Assembly (NCBI RefSeq): GCF_023516615.1
Contig: NZ_JAMGBF010000083.1
Coordinates: forward strand, 22,702 to 86,701
Direction: 5' to 3'
From: Streptomyces panaciradicis
GTDB lineage: Bacteria; Actinomycetota; Actinomycetes; Streptomycetales; Streptomycetaceae
DNA: 64,000 nucleotides
Shown here: positions 1-8,154 of the stretch, piece after piece
How the letters are laid out: the number at the start of each line of letters is the position of its first letter
Position numbering within the stretch: position 1 is the stretch's first letter
Position numbers and translations under genes: made by a program
The notes under the pieces: model-generated
The model's database searches: none
What the model was told of the DNA's origin: nothing
What the model saw: only the letters and a program-made list of their open reading frames with translations

Positions 1-677
1 GCCGCACCCTCGCGTCCGCGGGCGCCGACCGCACGGTCCGCCTGTGGGACGCCGGGACCCACCGTCAACTCGCCGTGCTGCACGGGCACACGGACTTCGC
101 CAACGATGTCGCGTTCAGCCCCGACGGCCGCACTCTGGCCAGCGCGGGGGACGATCTGACGGTACGGCTGTGGGACACGGCCGGCCACCGTCTGCTCGCC
201 ACCCTCACCGGCCACACCGGCGCCGTCCGGGGCGTCGCCTTCAGCCCCGACGGAACGACCCTCGCGAGCAGCGGCAACGACGGCACGGTCCGCCTGTGGG
301 ACGTCCGCCACCGCCGTCTCGAGGTCTCCCTGACCGGTCACGCCGGCTCGGTCCGCGGCATCGCGTTCTCACCGGACGGCCGACTCCTCGCAAGCAGCGG
401 CAGCGACCGTACGGTTCGGCTCTGGGACGTGCCCGGACGGCGCCCCTGGGCCACGCTCACCGGGCACACGAACGCGGTGTGGGGCGTCGCGTTCGCCCCG
501 GACGGGCGGACGGTGGCCAGCGGCAGCACCGACGGGACCGTACGGCTGTGGGACCTGGACCTCGGCGCCCGGCTCGCGCGGATCTGCCGGCTGCGCCTGG
601 CGATCGGACCGGAGGAACGCAGGGCGCTGATGCCGGGACTGCCCGTCCCCCTCGACCCGGCGTGCGCGCGACCCTGA
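1..677 (+). CDS. WD40-repeat protein, C-terminal part
   Basis: The reading frame is open from the first bases, so only the C-terminus is present. About five WD40 blades can be read, each with a GHT/GHA turn, an FSPDG or FAPDG loop, LASSG-type strands and a closing TVRLWD. The tail ARICRL followed by a proline-rich MPGLPVPLDPAC end is typical of actinomycete nSTAND/NTPase-WD40 or kinase-WD40 proteins, whose N-terminal domain would lie before the window. Such propellers act as scaffolds or sensors. The specific partner cannot be told here. Stop TGA at 675-677. Confidence 0.85.
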   Translation, partial: RTLASAGADRTVRLWDAGTHRQLAVLHGHTDFANDVAFSPDGRTLASAGDDLTVRLWDTAGHRLLATLTGHTGAVRGVAFSPDGTTLASSGNDGTVRLWDVRHRRLEVSLTGHAGSVRGIAFSPDGRLLASSGSDRTVRLWDVPGRRPWATLTGHTNAVWGVAFAPDGRTVASGSTDGTVRLWDLDLGARLARICRLRLAIGPEERRALMPGLPVPLDPACARP

Positions 678-833
678 TCGCGGCGGGGCCGGACTCCGCT
701 GGTCGCAGGGGGTTTCCCAAAGGTTTCCCGTTGCCTCTCGGGGTGGGGTGACGCCGGGTCCTCGACCGGCCGGTGCCCGGTGGGCAGGCTGAGGCACGAC
801 CATTCACGCATCACGGAAAACGGGGGTCCCGGC

Positions 834-1685
834 ATGCTCCGGCGGACCGGAATCATCGGCACACTCATCGGGTTACTGACTCTTCTCCTCTGGGCGCCCG
901 CGGCAGTCGCCGCGCCCGCAGCCCCGGCGGCGAGCGGCTGCGGCGTCCTCGCCTCCGGCGGCTCCGCGGCCGCCGAGCGCGCCATCGCCGCCGCCTGCGC
1001 CCAGGTCGACGCGGGCACCTGGTACACCTGGGGCGGCGGCCACGGCGCCCAGCCCGGCGCCACCTACGGCCAGGTCGACCCCACCGACCCGGCCAGCGCA
1101 CACGACCCCGAGCGGCTCGGCTTCGACTGCTCGGGCCTGGTCCGCTACGCCTACGCGCAGGCCGCCGGCTCCGACATCCTCAACGGCGACGCCGGCCAGC
1201 AGTACTACACGGTGCGCGCCGCCGCTCGCTTCACCGCCGACCAGGGCACCGCACCGTTGCTCCCCGGTGATCTGCTGGCCTACGGGACGTCGGCGGACCT
1301 GCACCACATCGCGATCTACCTCGGCGCGGGCAAGATGGTCGAGGCGAAGCAGTCCGGCACGCATCTGATGGTCAGCGACGTCCGCCTGGGCGGCGACTAC
1401 TTCGGTGCCGTCCGCGTCGACACCGGCGCGGTCACCGGGCACGTCTTCAAGACCTGGGGCACCGGCGTCTGGACGAAGAAGGCGCCCTCCGTCGGCGCCG
1501 GCCGCGTCTACGCCTTCCCCGGCCCCACCACCATCCGCGTGGAGTGCCAGAAGCACGCGGAGGTCGTCACCTCCGACGGCTACACCAACGACGCCTGGGC
1601 CTACCTGCCCGACTACAAGGCATGGATGACGAACATCTACATCCAGGGCCCGGCCTGGCTGGACGGCGTGCCCACCTGCGCCTGA
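834..1685 (+). CDS. Secreted NlpC/P60-family peptidoglycan hydrolase
   Basis: 283 aa. The ATG at 834 is preferred over in-frame upstream starts because it opens directly into a signal peptide (MLRRT, hydrophobic LIGLLTLLLW stretch, AVAAPAAPAA cleavage region). The mature part carries an NlpC/P60 catalytic core: nucleophile Cys99 in FDCSGLV and base His158 in LHHIAIYLG, with PLLPGDLLAYG between them. This family cleaves peptide stems of peptidoglycan outside the membrane. The C-terminal 80 residues are unassigned and may bind the wall. Codon 14 is the rare leucine codon TTA (873-875), so translation may depend on bldA tRNA and be developmentally timed. A strong hairpin follows the stop. Confidence 0.88.
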   Translation: MLRRTGIIGTLIGLLTLLLWAPAAVAAPAAPAASGCGVLASGGSAAAERAIAAACAQVDAGTWYTWGGGHGAQPGATYGQVDPTDPASAHDPERLGFDCSGLVRYAYAQAAGSDILNGDAGQQYYTVRAAARFTADQGTAPLLPGDLLAYGTSADLHHIAIYLGAGKMVEAKQSGTHLMVSDVRLGGDYFGAVRVDTGAVTGHVFKTWGTGVWTKKAPSVGAGRVYAFPGPTTIRVECQKHAEVVTSDGYTNDAWAYLPDYKAWMTNIYIQGPAWLDGVPTCA

Positions 1686-1708
1686 ACCGACCTCGGCCCC
1701 ACCGCGCA

Positions 1709-1753
1709 GGGCTCCTCCCGCACGTCGCATCCGTCGGCGCGTGGGAGGAGCCC
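1709..1753 (+). terminator. Hairpin terminator after NlpC/P60 gene
   Basis: GGGCTCCTCCCGCACG at 1709-1724 pairs with CGTGGGAGGAGCCC ending at 1753 across a short loop, 24 nt after the stop codon. There is no long U-run, as is usual for Streptomyces terminators. Confidence 0.75.
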
Positions 1754-1787
1754 GCCCTCATGAGGGCTGAGGTGCGATCCTGCCTCG

Positions 1788-2125
1788 ATGAACGACTTCG
1801 GCGACGCGCACCTGCGCAGGTGGACCCTGCACATCACGGCCCTCCTCGCGGCGGACGCTCAGGACCAGCTCGCCTGGCTGGGGAAACGGGAGTGGGACAC
1901 GGGATCCGTGGTCTACTAGAAAATCAGCGCCATCTCCAAGCCCTCGGCCGCTGCCTCGCCGAGATCGACACCGCCCGGCGCGCCGGCCTCTGGAACGACG
2001 CCCTGACCACCGACCCCGCGTGGTCCGACATACGCACGCACGCCCGCCGGTTCCTCCTCACGACGCTGGGCGACTGGCACCAGCCACTGCCACGCCATTT
2101 CCCCTCACACACGGTGCACCGCTGA
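1788..2125 (+). pseudogene. Small hypothetical gene, probably frameshifted
   Basis: An ATG at 1788 starts a 43-codon frame (MNDFGDAHLRRW..., ending REWDTGSVVY) that stops at TAG 1917-1919. Immediately afterwards another frame continues with protein-like composition (LGRCLAEIDTARRAGLW, then RRFLLTTLGDWHQPLP) to TGA at 2123-2125. The two pieces read like the halves of one protein of about 110 aa separated by a one-base shift near 1900-1925. No family was recognised. Alternatively only the first short ORF is expressed, or neither is. Confidence 0.4.
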
Positions 2126-2170
2126 CCGCCCGGGTGCGGCGGCCGCCGAGGCGACATCGCCAGTGGGGGA

Positions 2171-2827
2171 TCAACGGGCGTCGGCTGCAAGGAAGGTGGA
2201 GACTCGCAGGGGCGCTTCGGTGCGGGCGATGACGTCCTCCACCGTGACGCCCGGAGCGGTCTCGGCCAGGCTCAGGCCGCCGGGGGTGACGTCTAGGACG
2301 GCGAGGTCGGTGATGACCCGGTGGACGCACCGTTCTCCGGTGAGCGGGAGGGTGCACTCCTGGAGGATCTTGGGGCTGCCGTCCTTGGCGGTGTGGTCCA
2401 TGAGGACGATGACGCGGCGCGCGCCGTGGACGAGGTCCATGGCGCCGCCCATGCCCTTGACCGTCTTGCCGGGGATCATCCAGTTGGCGAGGTCGCCGCC
2501 GGCCGAGACCTGCATGGCGCCCAGCACGGCGGTGTCGATGTGGCCGCCGCGGATCATGGCGAAGGACAGGGCGGAGTCGAAGAAGGCGGCGCCGGGCCGC
2601 ACGGTGACGGTCTCCTTGCCCGCGTTGATGAGGTCGGGGTCGACCTCGTCCTCGGTGGGGTAGGGGCCGGTGCCGAGGATGCCGTTCTCGGAGTGCAGGG
2701 TGACGTGCACGCCGGGCGGCAGGTGGCCGGGGATCAGGGTGGGCAGGCCGATGCCGAGATTGACGTAGGAGCCGTCGGTGAGTTCGGCGGCGGCGCGGGC
2801 GGCCATCTGGTCGCGGGGCCAGGCCAT
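2171..2827 (-). CDS. 3-oxoacid CoA-transferase, subunit B
   Basis: 218 aa, full length for the B subunit of the ScoAB/PcaIJ family, which moves CoA from succinyl-CoA to acetoacetate or 3-oxoadipate. The catalytic glutamate lies in the conserved SENGILG motif near residue 47. GIGLPTLIP and GGAMDLVHGA are further family signatures. Its ATG overlaps the stop of the A subunit by one base (TGATG), so the subunits are coupled for stoichiometric synthesis. Last gene of the minus-strand catabolic operon. Substrate not resolved: ScoB and PcaJ are equally compatible. Confidence 0.9.
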   Translation of the reverse strand: MAWPRDQMAARAAAELTDGSYVNLGIGLPTLIPGHLPPGVHVTLHSENGILGTGPYPTEDEVDPDLINAGKETVTVRPGAAFFDSALSFAMIRGGHIDTAVLGAMQVSAGGDLANWMIPGKTVKGMGGAMDLVHGARRVIVLMDHTAKDGSPKILQECTLPLTGERCVHRVITDLAVLDVTPGGLSLAETAPGVTVEDVIARTEAPLRVSTFLAADAR

Positions 2828-3582
2828 CAGGAACGTACCGTCCTCTTCTCGATCTGCTTGTCGGCGGCCTGAACGGCCGTCAGTTCCACCACGCGCTGCA
2901 CGAACACGCCGGGCAGGTGGACGTCGTCGGGGCGCAGGTCGCCCGGTTCGACCAGTTCCTCGACCTCGGCGATGGTGACGCGGCCGGCCATGGCGGCGAG
3001 CGGGTTGAAGTTCGCGGCGGCCTTGCGGAAGCGGAGGTTGCCGTGGCGGTCGCCGCGCCAGGCCCGTACGAGGGCGAAGTCGGTGGTGATGCCGTGTTCC
3101 ATCACGTGCGGGCGGCCCGCGAAGTCGCGGGTCTCCTTGGGCGGGGAGGCCACGGCGACGGAGCCGTCGGGGGCGTGGCGCCAGGGCAGGCCGCCCCGGG
3201 CGACCTGGGTGCCGACGCCGGCCGGGGTGTAGAAGGCGGGGATGCCGGCGCCTCCCGCGCGCAGGCGTTCGGCGAGGGTGCCCTGCGGCACCAGTTCGAC
3301 CTCCAGCTCGCCGGAGAGGTACTGGCGGGCGAACTCCTTGTTCTCGCCGACGTAGGAGCCGGTGACGCGGGCGATGCGGCCCGCGGCGAGCAGCACGCCG
3401 AGCCCCCGGCCGTCGACGCCGCAGTTGTTGGAGACGACCCGCAGGCCGCTCGCGCCCTGGTCGTGCAGCGCGCGGATGAGCGTTTCGGGCACGCCGCTGA
3501 GGCCGAAGCCGCCGACGGCCAGCGAGGCGCCGTCGGGGATGTCGGCGACCGCCTCGGCGGCGCTCGCGCGGACCTTGTTCAT
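2827..3582 (-). CDS. 3-oxoacid CoA-transferase, subunit A
   Basis: 251 aa, the A subunit partner of the preceding gene. Family marks: DGASLAVGGFGLSG with the glycine-rich CoA-binding loop, VSNNCG, GSYVGENKEF, and the EVELVPQGTLAERLRAGG motif. A TPAGVGTQVA segment fits the PcaI/ScoA group. It lies 13 nt downstream of the SDR at 3596-4374 and shares its operon. In this context the pair probably activates the keto acid released by ring cleavage. Confidence 0.9.
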   Translation of the reverse strand: MNKVRASAAEAVADIPDGASLAVGGFGLSGVPETLIRALHDQGASGLRVVSNNCGVDGRGLGVLLAAGRIARVTGSYVGENKEFARQYLSGELEVELVPQGTLAERLRAGGAGIPAFYTPAGVGTQVARGGLPWRHAPDGSVAVASPPKETRDFAGRPHVMEHGITTDFALVRAWRGDRHGNLRFRKAAANFNPLAAMAGRVTIAEVEELVEPGDLRPDDVHLPGVFVQRVVELTAVQAADKQIEKRTVRS

Positions 3583-3595
3583 ACGGGGAGTCCTT

Positions 3596-4374
3596 TCAGG
3601 GGGTCGCGCCGGGCAGGACGGCGGACCAGCCGCCGTCGACGACGAGGTTGGCGCCCGTGATGTACGCGGCTTCGTCGGAGGCGAGGAAGACGGCGGCGCT
3701 CACGACCTCGTCGGGGAGTCCGACGCGGCCGAGGGGGATGTGCCGGGCGATCTCGCGCATCGGATGGTCGTCGGCGAGGAGGTCTGCGCGGGTGCCGTCG
3801 GTGTCGATCATTCCGGGGCTGACGCAGTTGGCGCGGATGCCGTGCGGGGCGCCCTCTGCGGCGAGTTGGCGCGTCAGGGCGATGACCGCGCCCTTGGAGG
3901 CGGAGTGGGCGGTGCGCCGGTTGGTGAGGGAGCCGGTGAGGCCCGCGGTGGAGCCGACGGTGAGGACGCAGCCGCGACTGCTGGTCAGGTGCGGCCAGGC
4001 GGCCCGCACGGTCAGCCACACCGAGTCGAGCTCGGCGCGCATCGTGAACGCGAAGTCCGCATACGGCTGGTCGGCGATCGCCCCGAAGCGGACGGCACCG
4101 GCGTTCGCGTAGACGATGTCGATGCCGCCGAACGCGTCCACGGCCGCCTCGGTCCAGGCGCGCACGGAGTGCTCGTCGGTGACGTCGAGCGGGCCGGGGG
4201 TGAGCGCGGTGCCGCCCTCGCGGGCGATGAGCCGCTGGGTGTCCAGGGCCTGTTCGTGCAGCAGGTCGCCGCCCACGACGAGCGCGCCCTCGGCGGCGAA
4301 GCGCAGCGCCGCGGCCCGGCCCGGCCCCGTGCCGTCCCGGAGATCAGGGCCACCTTGCCGTCGAGCCGCTTCAC
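3596..4374 (-). pseudogene. SDR oxidoreductase, frameshifted and lacking catalytic Tyr
   Basis: The GTG at 4374 overlaps the upstream stop as GTGA and starts KRLDGKVALISGTARG, the normal Rossmann entry. Inside the glycine-rich loop, in the G/C run at about 4311-4330, the frame shifts by one base. The rest (ALRFAAEGALVVGGDLL..., NAGAVRF, ITGANLVVDGG) continues in another frame to 3596. Restoring one base gives TARGxGRAAAL, the expected TGxxxGxG loop. The catalytic YxxxK is also changed: AHSASK has His where Tyr is expected (CAC instead of TAC). Two independent lesions argue for real decay, although the indel alone could be a sequencing error. An ATG at 4276 could still start a truncated product. 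Confidence 0.75.
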
Positions 4375-5126
4375 CGGCCGCCCCCCGTCATGAGCGCGTC
4401 CGAGAGGGACTTCACACCGCCGTGCGCGGTCAGGCCGCCGTCGACGGGGATCTCGGCGCCGGTGATGAACGAGGAGTCGTCCGACAGCAGGAACACCACC
4501 AGCGGGGTGATCTCGTCCACGGTGCCGGTGCGGCCCAGCGGGGTCTCACGGATGTTCGCCTCGCGGAAGGCGGGGGCGGCGGAGGCGGTCATCTCGGTGT
4601 CGATGTAGCCGGGGTGGACGGTGTTGACGCGGATGCCGCGCGGGCCGAGTTCCAGGGCCGCCGTCTTCGACAGGCCTCTGAGGGCCCACTTGCTGGTGGT
4701 GTAGGCGACCGGGTAGTGGGCGGTGAGGGCCGCCGAGGAGCCGATGTTGACGATGGAGGAGCCGGGCGGCATGAGCGGGGCGAGGTGCTGGATGCCGAGC
4801 AGCGGTCCGGTGACGTTGACGGCGTGCACGCGGTCGAGGTCCTCGGGCCGTACGTCGCCGAGCCGGGCGCGCCAGGTGATCCCGGCGTTGTTGACCAGGC
4901 CGTGGACCTGCCCGTACGCCGCCTTCAGCTCGGCGGCGAGATCCGTCCAGTCCTGGTCGCTGGTGACGTCGAGGCGTCGGCAGCCGTCGGCGGGTTCGAC
5001 ATCGGTGGCGATGACGCGGGCGCCCTCCCGGACCAGGGCTTCGGCCTCGGCGGCGCCCTGGCCGCGGGCGGCGCCGGTGACCACGACGACCTTGCCGAGG
5101 AGCCTCTTGGGGTGCAGGTCGCTCAC
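4371..5126 (-). CDS. Short-chain dehydrogenase/reductase
   Basis: 251 aa classical SDR, NAD(P)-dependent. GTG start in a GTGA overlap with the FAH-family gene upstream. Cofactor loop VVVTGAARGQGAA, NNAG motif (LVNNAGITW), catalytic Ser in IGSSAALT, YxxxK as AYTTSKWAL and C-terminal ITGAEIPVDGG are all present. Unlike its decayed neighbour it looks intact, so it may carry the dehydrogenase step of the pathway alone. Substrate unknown. From its position, probably a hydroxylated ring-cleavage or diketone intermediate. Confidence 0.88.
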   Translation of the reverse strand: MSDLHPKRLLGKVVVVTGAARGQGAAEAEALVREGARVIATDVEPADGCRRLDVTSDQDWTDLAAELKAAYGQVHGLVNNAGITWRARLGDVRPEDLDRVHAVNVTGPLLGIQHLAPLMPPGSSIVNIGSSAALTAHYPVAYTTSKWALRGLSKTAALELGPRGIRVNTVHPGYIDTEMTASAAPAFREANIRETPLGRTGTVDEITPLVVFLLSDDSSFITGAEIPVDGGLTAHGGVKSLSDALMTGGGR

Positions 5127-6094
5127 GGCCGCTCCCGGGAGCGGCGCCGGCCGGCGGGCAGGGGGACGGGGGCGGCGCCGGGGACGACGGTGTTGGTGAG
5201 GGTGCCGATGCCGTCGACGGTGAGGGTGACGGTGTCTCCGGGCTTGAGTGGCGGGGGGCTCTGCTCACCGCGACGGCCCCACAGTTCGGCGAGGCAGCCG
5301 CCGTTGCCGCAGGTGCCGGAGCCCAGGACGTCGCCGGGCAGCACCCGGGTGCCGCGGGAGGCGTAGGCGACCATCTCCTCGAAGGTCCAGCTCATGTTGG
5401 ACAGCAGGTCGCGGCCGACGATCTCGCAGTTGACCTCGGCGGTCAGCGCGAGCCGCAGGAAGCCGTCCTCGTCGCGGTGCTCGTCCAGTTCGTCGGCGGT
5501 GACGAGCCAGGGGCCGAGGGTGGTGGCCGTGTCCTTGCCCTTGCAGGGGCCGAGGCCCACCCGCATCTCGGCGGACTGCAGGTCGCGGGCGGACCAGTCG
5601 TTGAGGACGGTGTAGCCGACGATGTGGTCGCGGGCCTGCTCGGGGGTGAGGTCGCGGCCCTCGCGGCCGATGACGGCGGCGACCTCCAGCTCGAAGTCCA
5701 GGACCGTGGAGCCGGGCGGCATCGGGATGTCGTCGCCCGCCGCGTGGACGGCGTGCGGGTTGGTGAAGTAGAAGGTGGGGGCCGCGTACCACTGCTCGGG
5801 CACTCCGGCGGCCCGGTCGACGGACCGTCGTACGCCTTCGACGTGTTCCTCGAAGGTGACGAAGTCCCGTATCGAGGGGGGCTGGAGCGGTGGCAGCAGG
5901 CGAACCTGGGAGACGTGCGGCCCGGGCGGGACGTCGAGGGTGGCGGCGCCGAGGTCGAGGAGTGCGGGCAGGCCGTCACCGGCGGCGAGGGCTTCGGTGA
6001 GGGAGCGGACGCCGGGCACCGGGTACAGCACTCCGTCGTCGTCGACGACCGCGAGGCGGCGCTGGTCGTGGTGGGCGTAGGCGGCGAAGCGCAT
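5123..6094 (-). CDS. Fumarylacetoacetate hydrolase-family protein
   Basis: 323 aa. Contains the FAH fold core with the metal-binding acidic motif VLDFELEVAAVIGREGRDLT, then VLNDWSARDLQ, a GPCKGKD loop, PWLVTADEL and GSGTCGNGGC. The family uses Mg2+/Mn2+ to hydrolyse C-C bonds in 1,3-diketo acids, or decarboxylates or hydrates related products. Some members release acetoacetate, which would suit the CoA-transferase genes downstream (inference). GTGA overlap with the following SDR. A gap of about 100 bp separates it from the dioxygenase upstream. Confidence 0.88.
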   Translation of the reverse strand: MRFAAYAHHDQRRLAVVDDDGVLYPVPGVRSLTEALAAGDGLPALLDLGAATLDVPPGPHVSQVRLLPPLQPPSIRDFVTFEEHVEGVRRSVDRAAGVPEQWYAAPTFYFTNPHAVHAAGDDIPMPPGSTVLDFELEVAAVIGREGRDLTPEQARDHIVGYTVLNDWSARDLQSAEMRVGLGPCKGKDTATTLGPWLVTADELDEHRDEDGFLRLALTAEVNCEIVGRDLLSNMSWTFEEMVAYASRGTRVLPGDVLGSGTCGNGGCLAELWGRRGEQSPPPLKPGDTVTLTVDGIGTLTNTVVPGAAPVPLPAGRRRSRERP

Positions 6095-6193
6095 GAGCGG
6101 GCTCCTGGCTGTGGGCTGGGCCCGGGGGCACGGCGGGCGGTGCGTCAGGGCAGTTGACAGGGCTGCCGTGCCCCCGGGAGTCGGGGCGGGGGG

Positions 6194-7132
6194 TCAGACC
6201 GGAGGGGCGACGAAGCAGCCGCGGTCCGGGTCGTTGAACGACTCCTTGGCGATGAGTTCGTTCATCGGGTTGGCGGTGCCCCACTGGTCGGTGACCTCGG
6301 GCCGGGAGAAGTCGTAGACGTGCGGGTGCCAGGTGTCCTCGTCGAGGAGCTCCAACTCCGTCGTGTACTCGACCGTGTTGCCGTGCGGGTCGAGGAAGTA
6401 GGTGAAGGTGTTGTCGCCCGCCATGTGCCGGCCGGGGCCCCAGATCTTCTGGAAGCCGGCGCGGATGACGCGGCCGGAGCCGCGCATGTACTCGTCGAGT
6501 CCGCGCATCTCGAAGGAGACGTGGTGCAGCGAGGTGTGCGGGCCCTTGGCCAGGGCCATCGAGTGGTGCTGGTTGGAGATCCGCATGAAGTGCATGACCT
6601 CGCCCATGTGCGGCGAGCTGAGGGTGTCGGACAGCCGGAAGCCGAGGTGCCGCTCGTACCACTCCCTCGTGCAGTCCAGGTCGGGGGAGTTGAGCACGAC
6701 GTGGGACAGCTTGACCGGGATCGCCTCCTTCTCCTCGATCTTGCGGTGCCGGCGGACCTCGACGTCGGCGGAGACCTCGATCGTGCGGCCGTCGACGTCG
6801 AAGAAGCGGAAGCCGTAACCACCGCCGGGCGTGTCCACCTTGCCCGGCCGCGTGATCAACTGCACTCCACCGGCCAGGAGTTGCTCGGCGAGCGTGTCGA
6901 CGTCGGCCGCGCTCGCGGCGCCGTAGGAGACGAGGTCGAGGCGCTTCTCGTCGGCCTTGCGCAGCCGGACGACGTACTGCTCGGGGGAGCCCTCGGCGGC
7001 GAGGAAGGAGATGCCGGAGTCCTCCTCGACCTTGGTGAGGCCCCAGACGCCGGCGTAGAAGTCGAGTTGCCTGTCGTAGTCGGGCACGGCGAGGTCGACG
7101 TGCCTGAGGTGGGTGAGAAGGCGTGCGCTCAT
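6194..7132 (-). CDS. Extradiol ring-cleavage dioxygenase, two-domain VOC type
   Basis: 312 aa, starting at the ATG that overlaps the amidohydrolase stop (ATGA, 7129-7132). Two vicinal-oxygen-chelate domains: residues about 5-125 and 140-260. The second holds the Fe(II) ligands of type I extradiol dioxygenases: His144 in KLSHVVLNSPD, His203/204 in LHHVSFEM, and Glu255 at the end of the YFLDPHGNTVEY signature. The reaction is meta-cleavage of a catechol-like ring. The exact catechol is not readable. Its place after a flavin hydroxylase suggests it opens that enzyme's product. Confidence 0.92.
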   Translation of the reverse strand: MSARLLTHLRHVDLAVPDYDRQLDFYAGVWGLTKVEEDSGISFLAAEGSPEQYVVRLRKADEKRLDLVSYGAASAADVDTLAEQLLAGGVQLITRPGKVDTPGGGYGFRFFDVDGRTIEVSADVEVRRHRKIEEKEAIPVKLSHVVLNSPDLDCTREWYERHLGFRLSDTLSSPHMGEVMHFMRISNQHHSMALAKGPHTSLHHVSFEMRGLDEYMRGSGRVIRAGFQKIWGPGRHMAGDNTFTYFLDPHGNTVEYTTELELLDEDTWHPHVYDFSRPEVTDQWGTANPMNELIAKESFNDPDRGCFVAPPV

Positions 7133-8154
7133 GATGTCGCTCCCAGGGAGAGGAGGGCGGCGGCGTTGCCACCGCGTACGGCGTGGAAGTCGGCCTCCGG
7201 CAGGCGTGCCGTGCGCAGGGCGCCGACGGGGTCTTCGGTGCCCATGTCGAAGGGGAAGTCGGAGCCGAGCAGGACCCGGTCGGGTCCGGCGATGCGGATC
7301 AACTCCCGCAGCACCGACGGGTCGTGGACGAGTGAGTCGAAGTACAGGCGCCTGAGGTAGCTGCTGGGCGGGTGGGCGCAGCCGGCGCCGGCGTCGGAGC
7401 GGGCCGTCCAGGCGTGGTCGGAGCGGCCGATGTGGGTGGGCAGGTAGCCGCCGCCGTGGGCGGCGATCACCTTCAGCCCGGGATGGCGGTCCAGTACGCC
7501 GGAGAAGATCAGGTGCGACAGCGCGACGGCGTTCTCGGTGGGCTGGCCCACGGTGTTGGACAGGTACCACCGGTCCAGCCGCTCGTCGAGGGTGCAGCCG
7601 AAGGGGTGCAGGAAGACGAGCGCGCCCGTCTCCTCGGCCCGCGTCCAGAAGGGTTCGTACGCCGGCTCGGACAGCTCCCGGCCCGGCGCGTGGCTGGAGA
7701 TCTCCACCCCGGCCAGCCCCTGTTCCAGGGCGTGGTCCAGGGCGGCCACCATCAGGTCCGGGTGCTGCAGCGGGACGAGTCCGAGGCCGCGCAGCCGGCC
7801 GGGGGCGGCCGAACAGTGGGCGGCGGTCGCCTCGTTGGCGAGGCGGCACAGCTTCTCGGCGGTCTCCTCGTCCGTCCAGTAGTGGTAGTGCGAGGGGGAG
7901 GGGCTGACGAGCTGGACGTCCACGCCCTGGGCGTCCATCGCGGCGAGCCGTGCGGTGAGGTCGAGCAGCAGTGGGACGCGTTCGCGCACCATGGGGCCGT
8001 TGACGGCGAGGGCGGCGGGGCCGTTGCGCCGGGCGTCCAGCGCCTTGGCCTCGGCCAGTCCGGGCAGGCCCTCCACCAGGGCCTCGACATCGGGCAGCAG
8101 CAGGTGGGCGTGCACGTCGACGGTGGGGGAGGCGGGTGCGGGGTACGTGGTCAC
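7129..8154 (-). CDS. Amidohydrolase-2 family protein (ACMSD-like)
   Basis: 341 aa. GTG start at 8154, overlapping the monooxygenase stop as GTGA. The metal-binding HxH is near the N-terminus (VDVHAHLLLP). Later signatures are HPFG (VFLHPFGCT), the HGGGYLP metal His, and GSDFPFDMG with the catalytic Asp, in the order seen in the ACMSD/gamma-resorcylate decarboxylase branch. These zinc enzymes decarboxylate or hydrolyse aromatic or semialdehyde acids, so a decarboxylation or hydrolysis step in the pathway is likely. Substrate not determined. Confidence 0.88.
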   Translation of the reverse strand: MTTYPAPASPTVDVHAHLLLPDVEALVEGLPGLAEAKALDARRNGPAALAVNGPMVRERVPLLLDLTARLAAMDAQGVDVQLVSPSPSHYHYWTDEETAEKLCRLANEATAAHCSAAPGRLRGLGLVPLQHPDLMVAALDHALEQGLAGVEISSHAPGRELSEPAYEPFWTRAEETGALVFLHPFGCTLDERLDRWYLSNTVGQPTENAVALSHLIFSGVLDRHPGLKVIAAHGGGYLPTHIGRSDHAWTARSDAGAGCAHPPSSYLRRLYFDSLVHDPSVLRELIRIAGPDRVLLGSDFPFDMGTEDPVGALRTARLPEADFHAVRGGNAAALLSLGATS

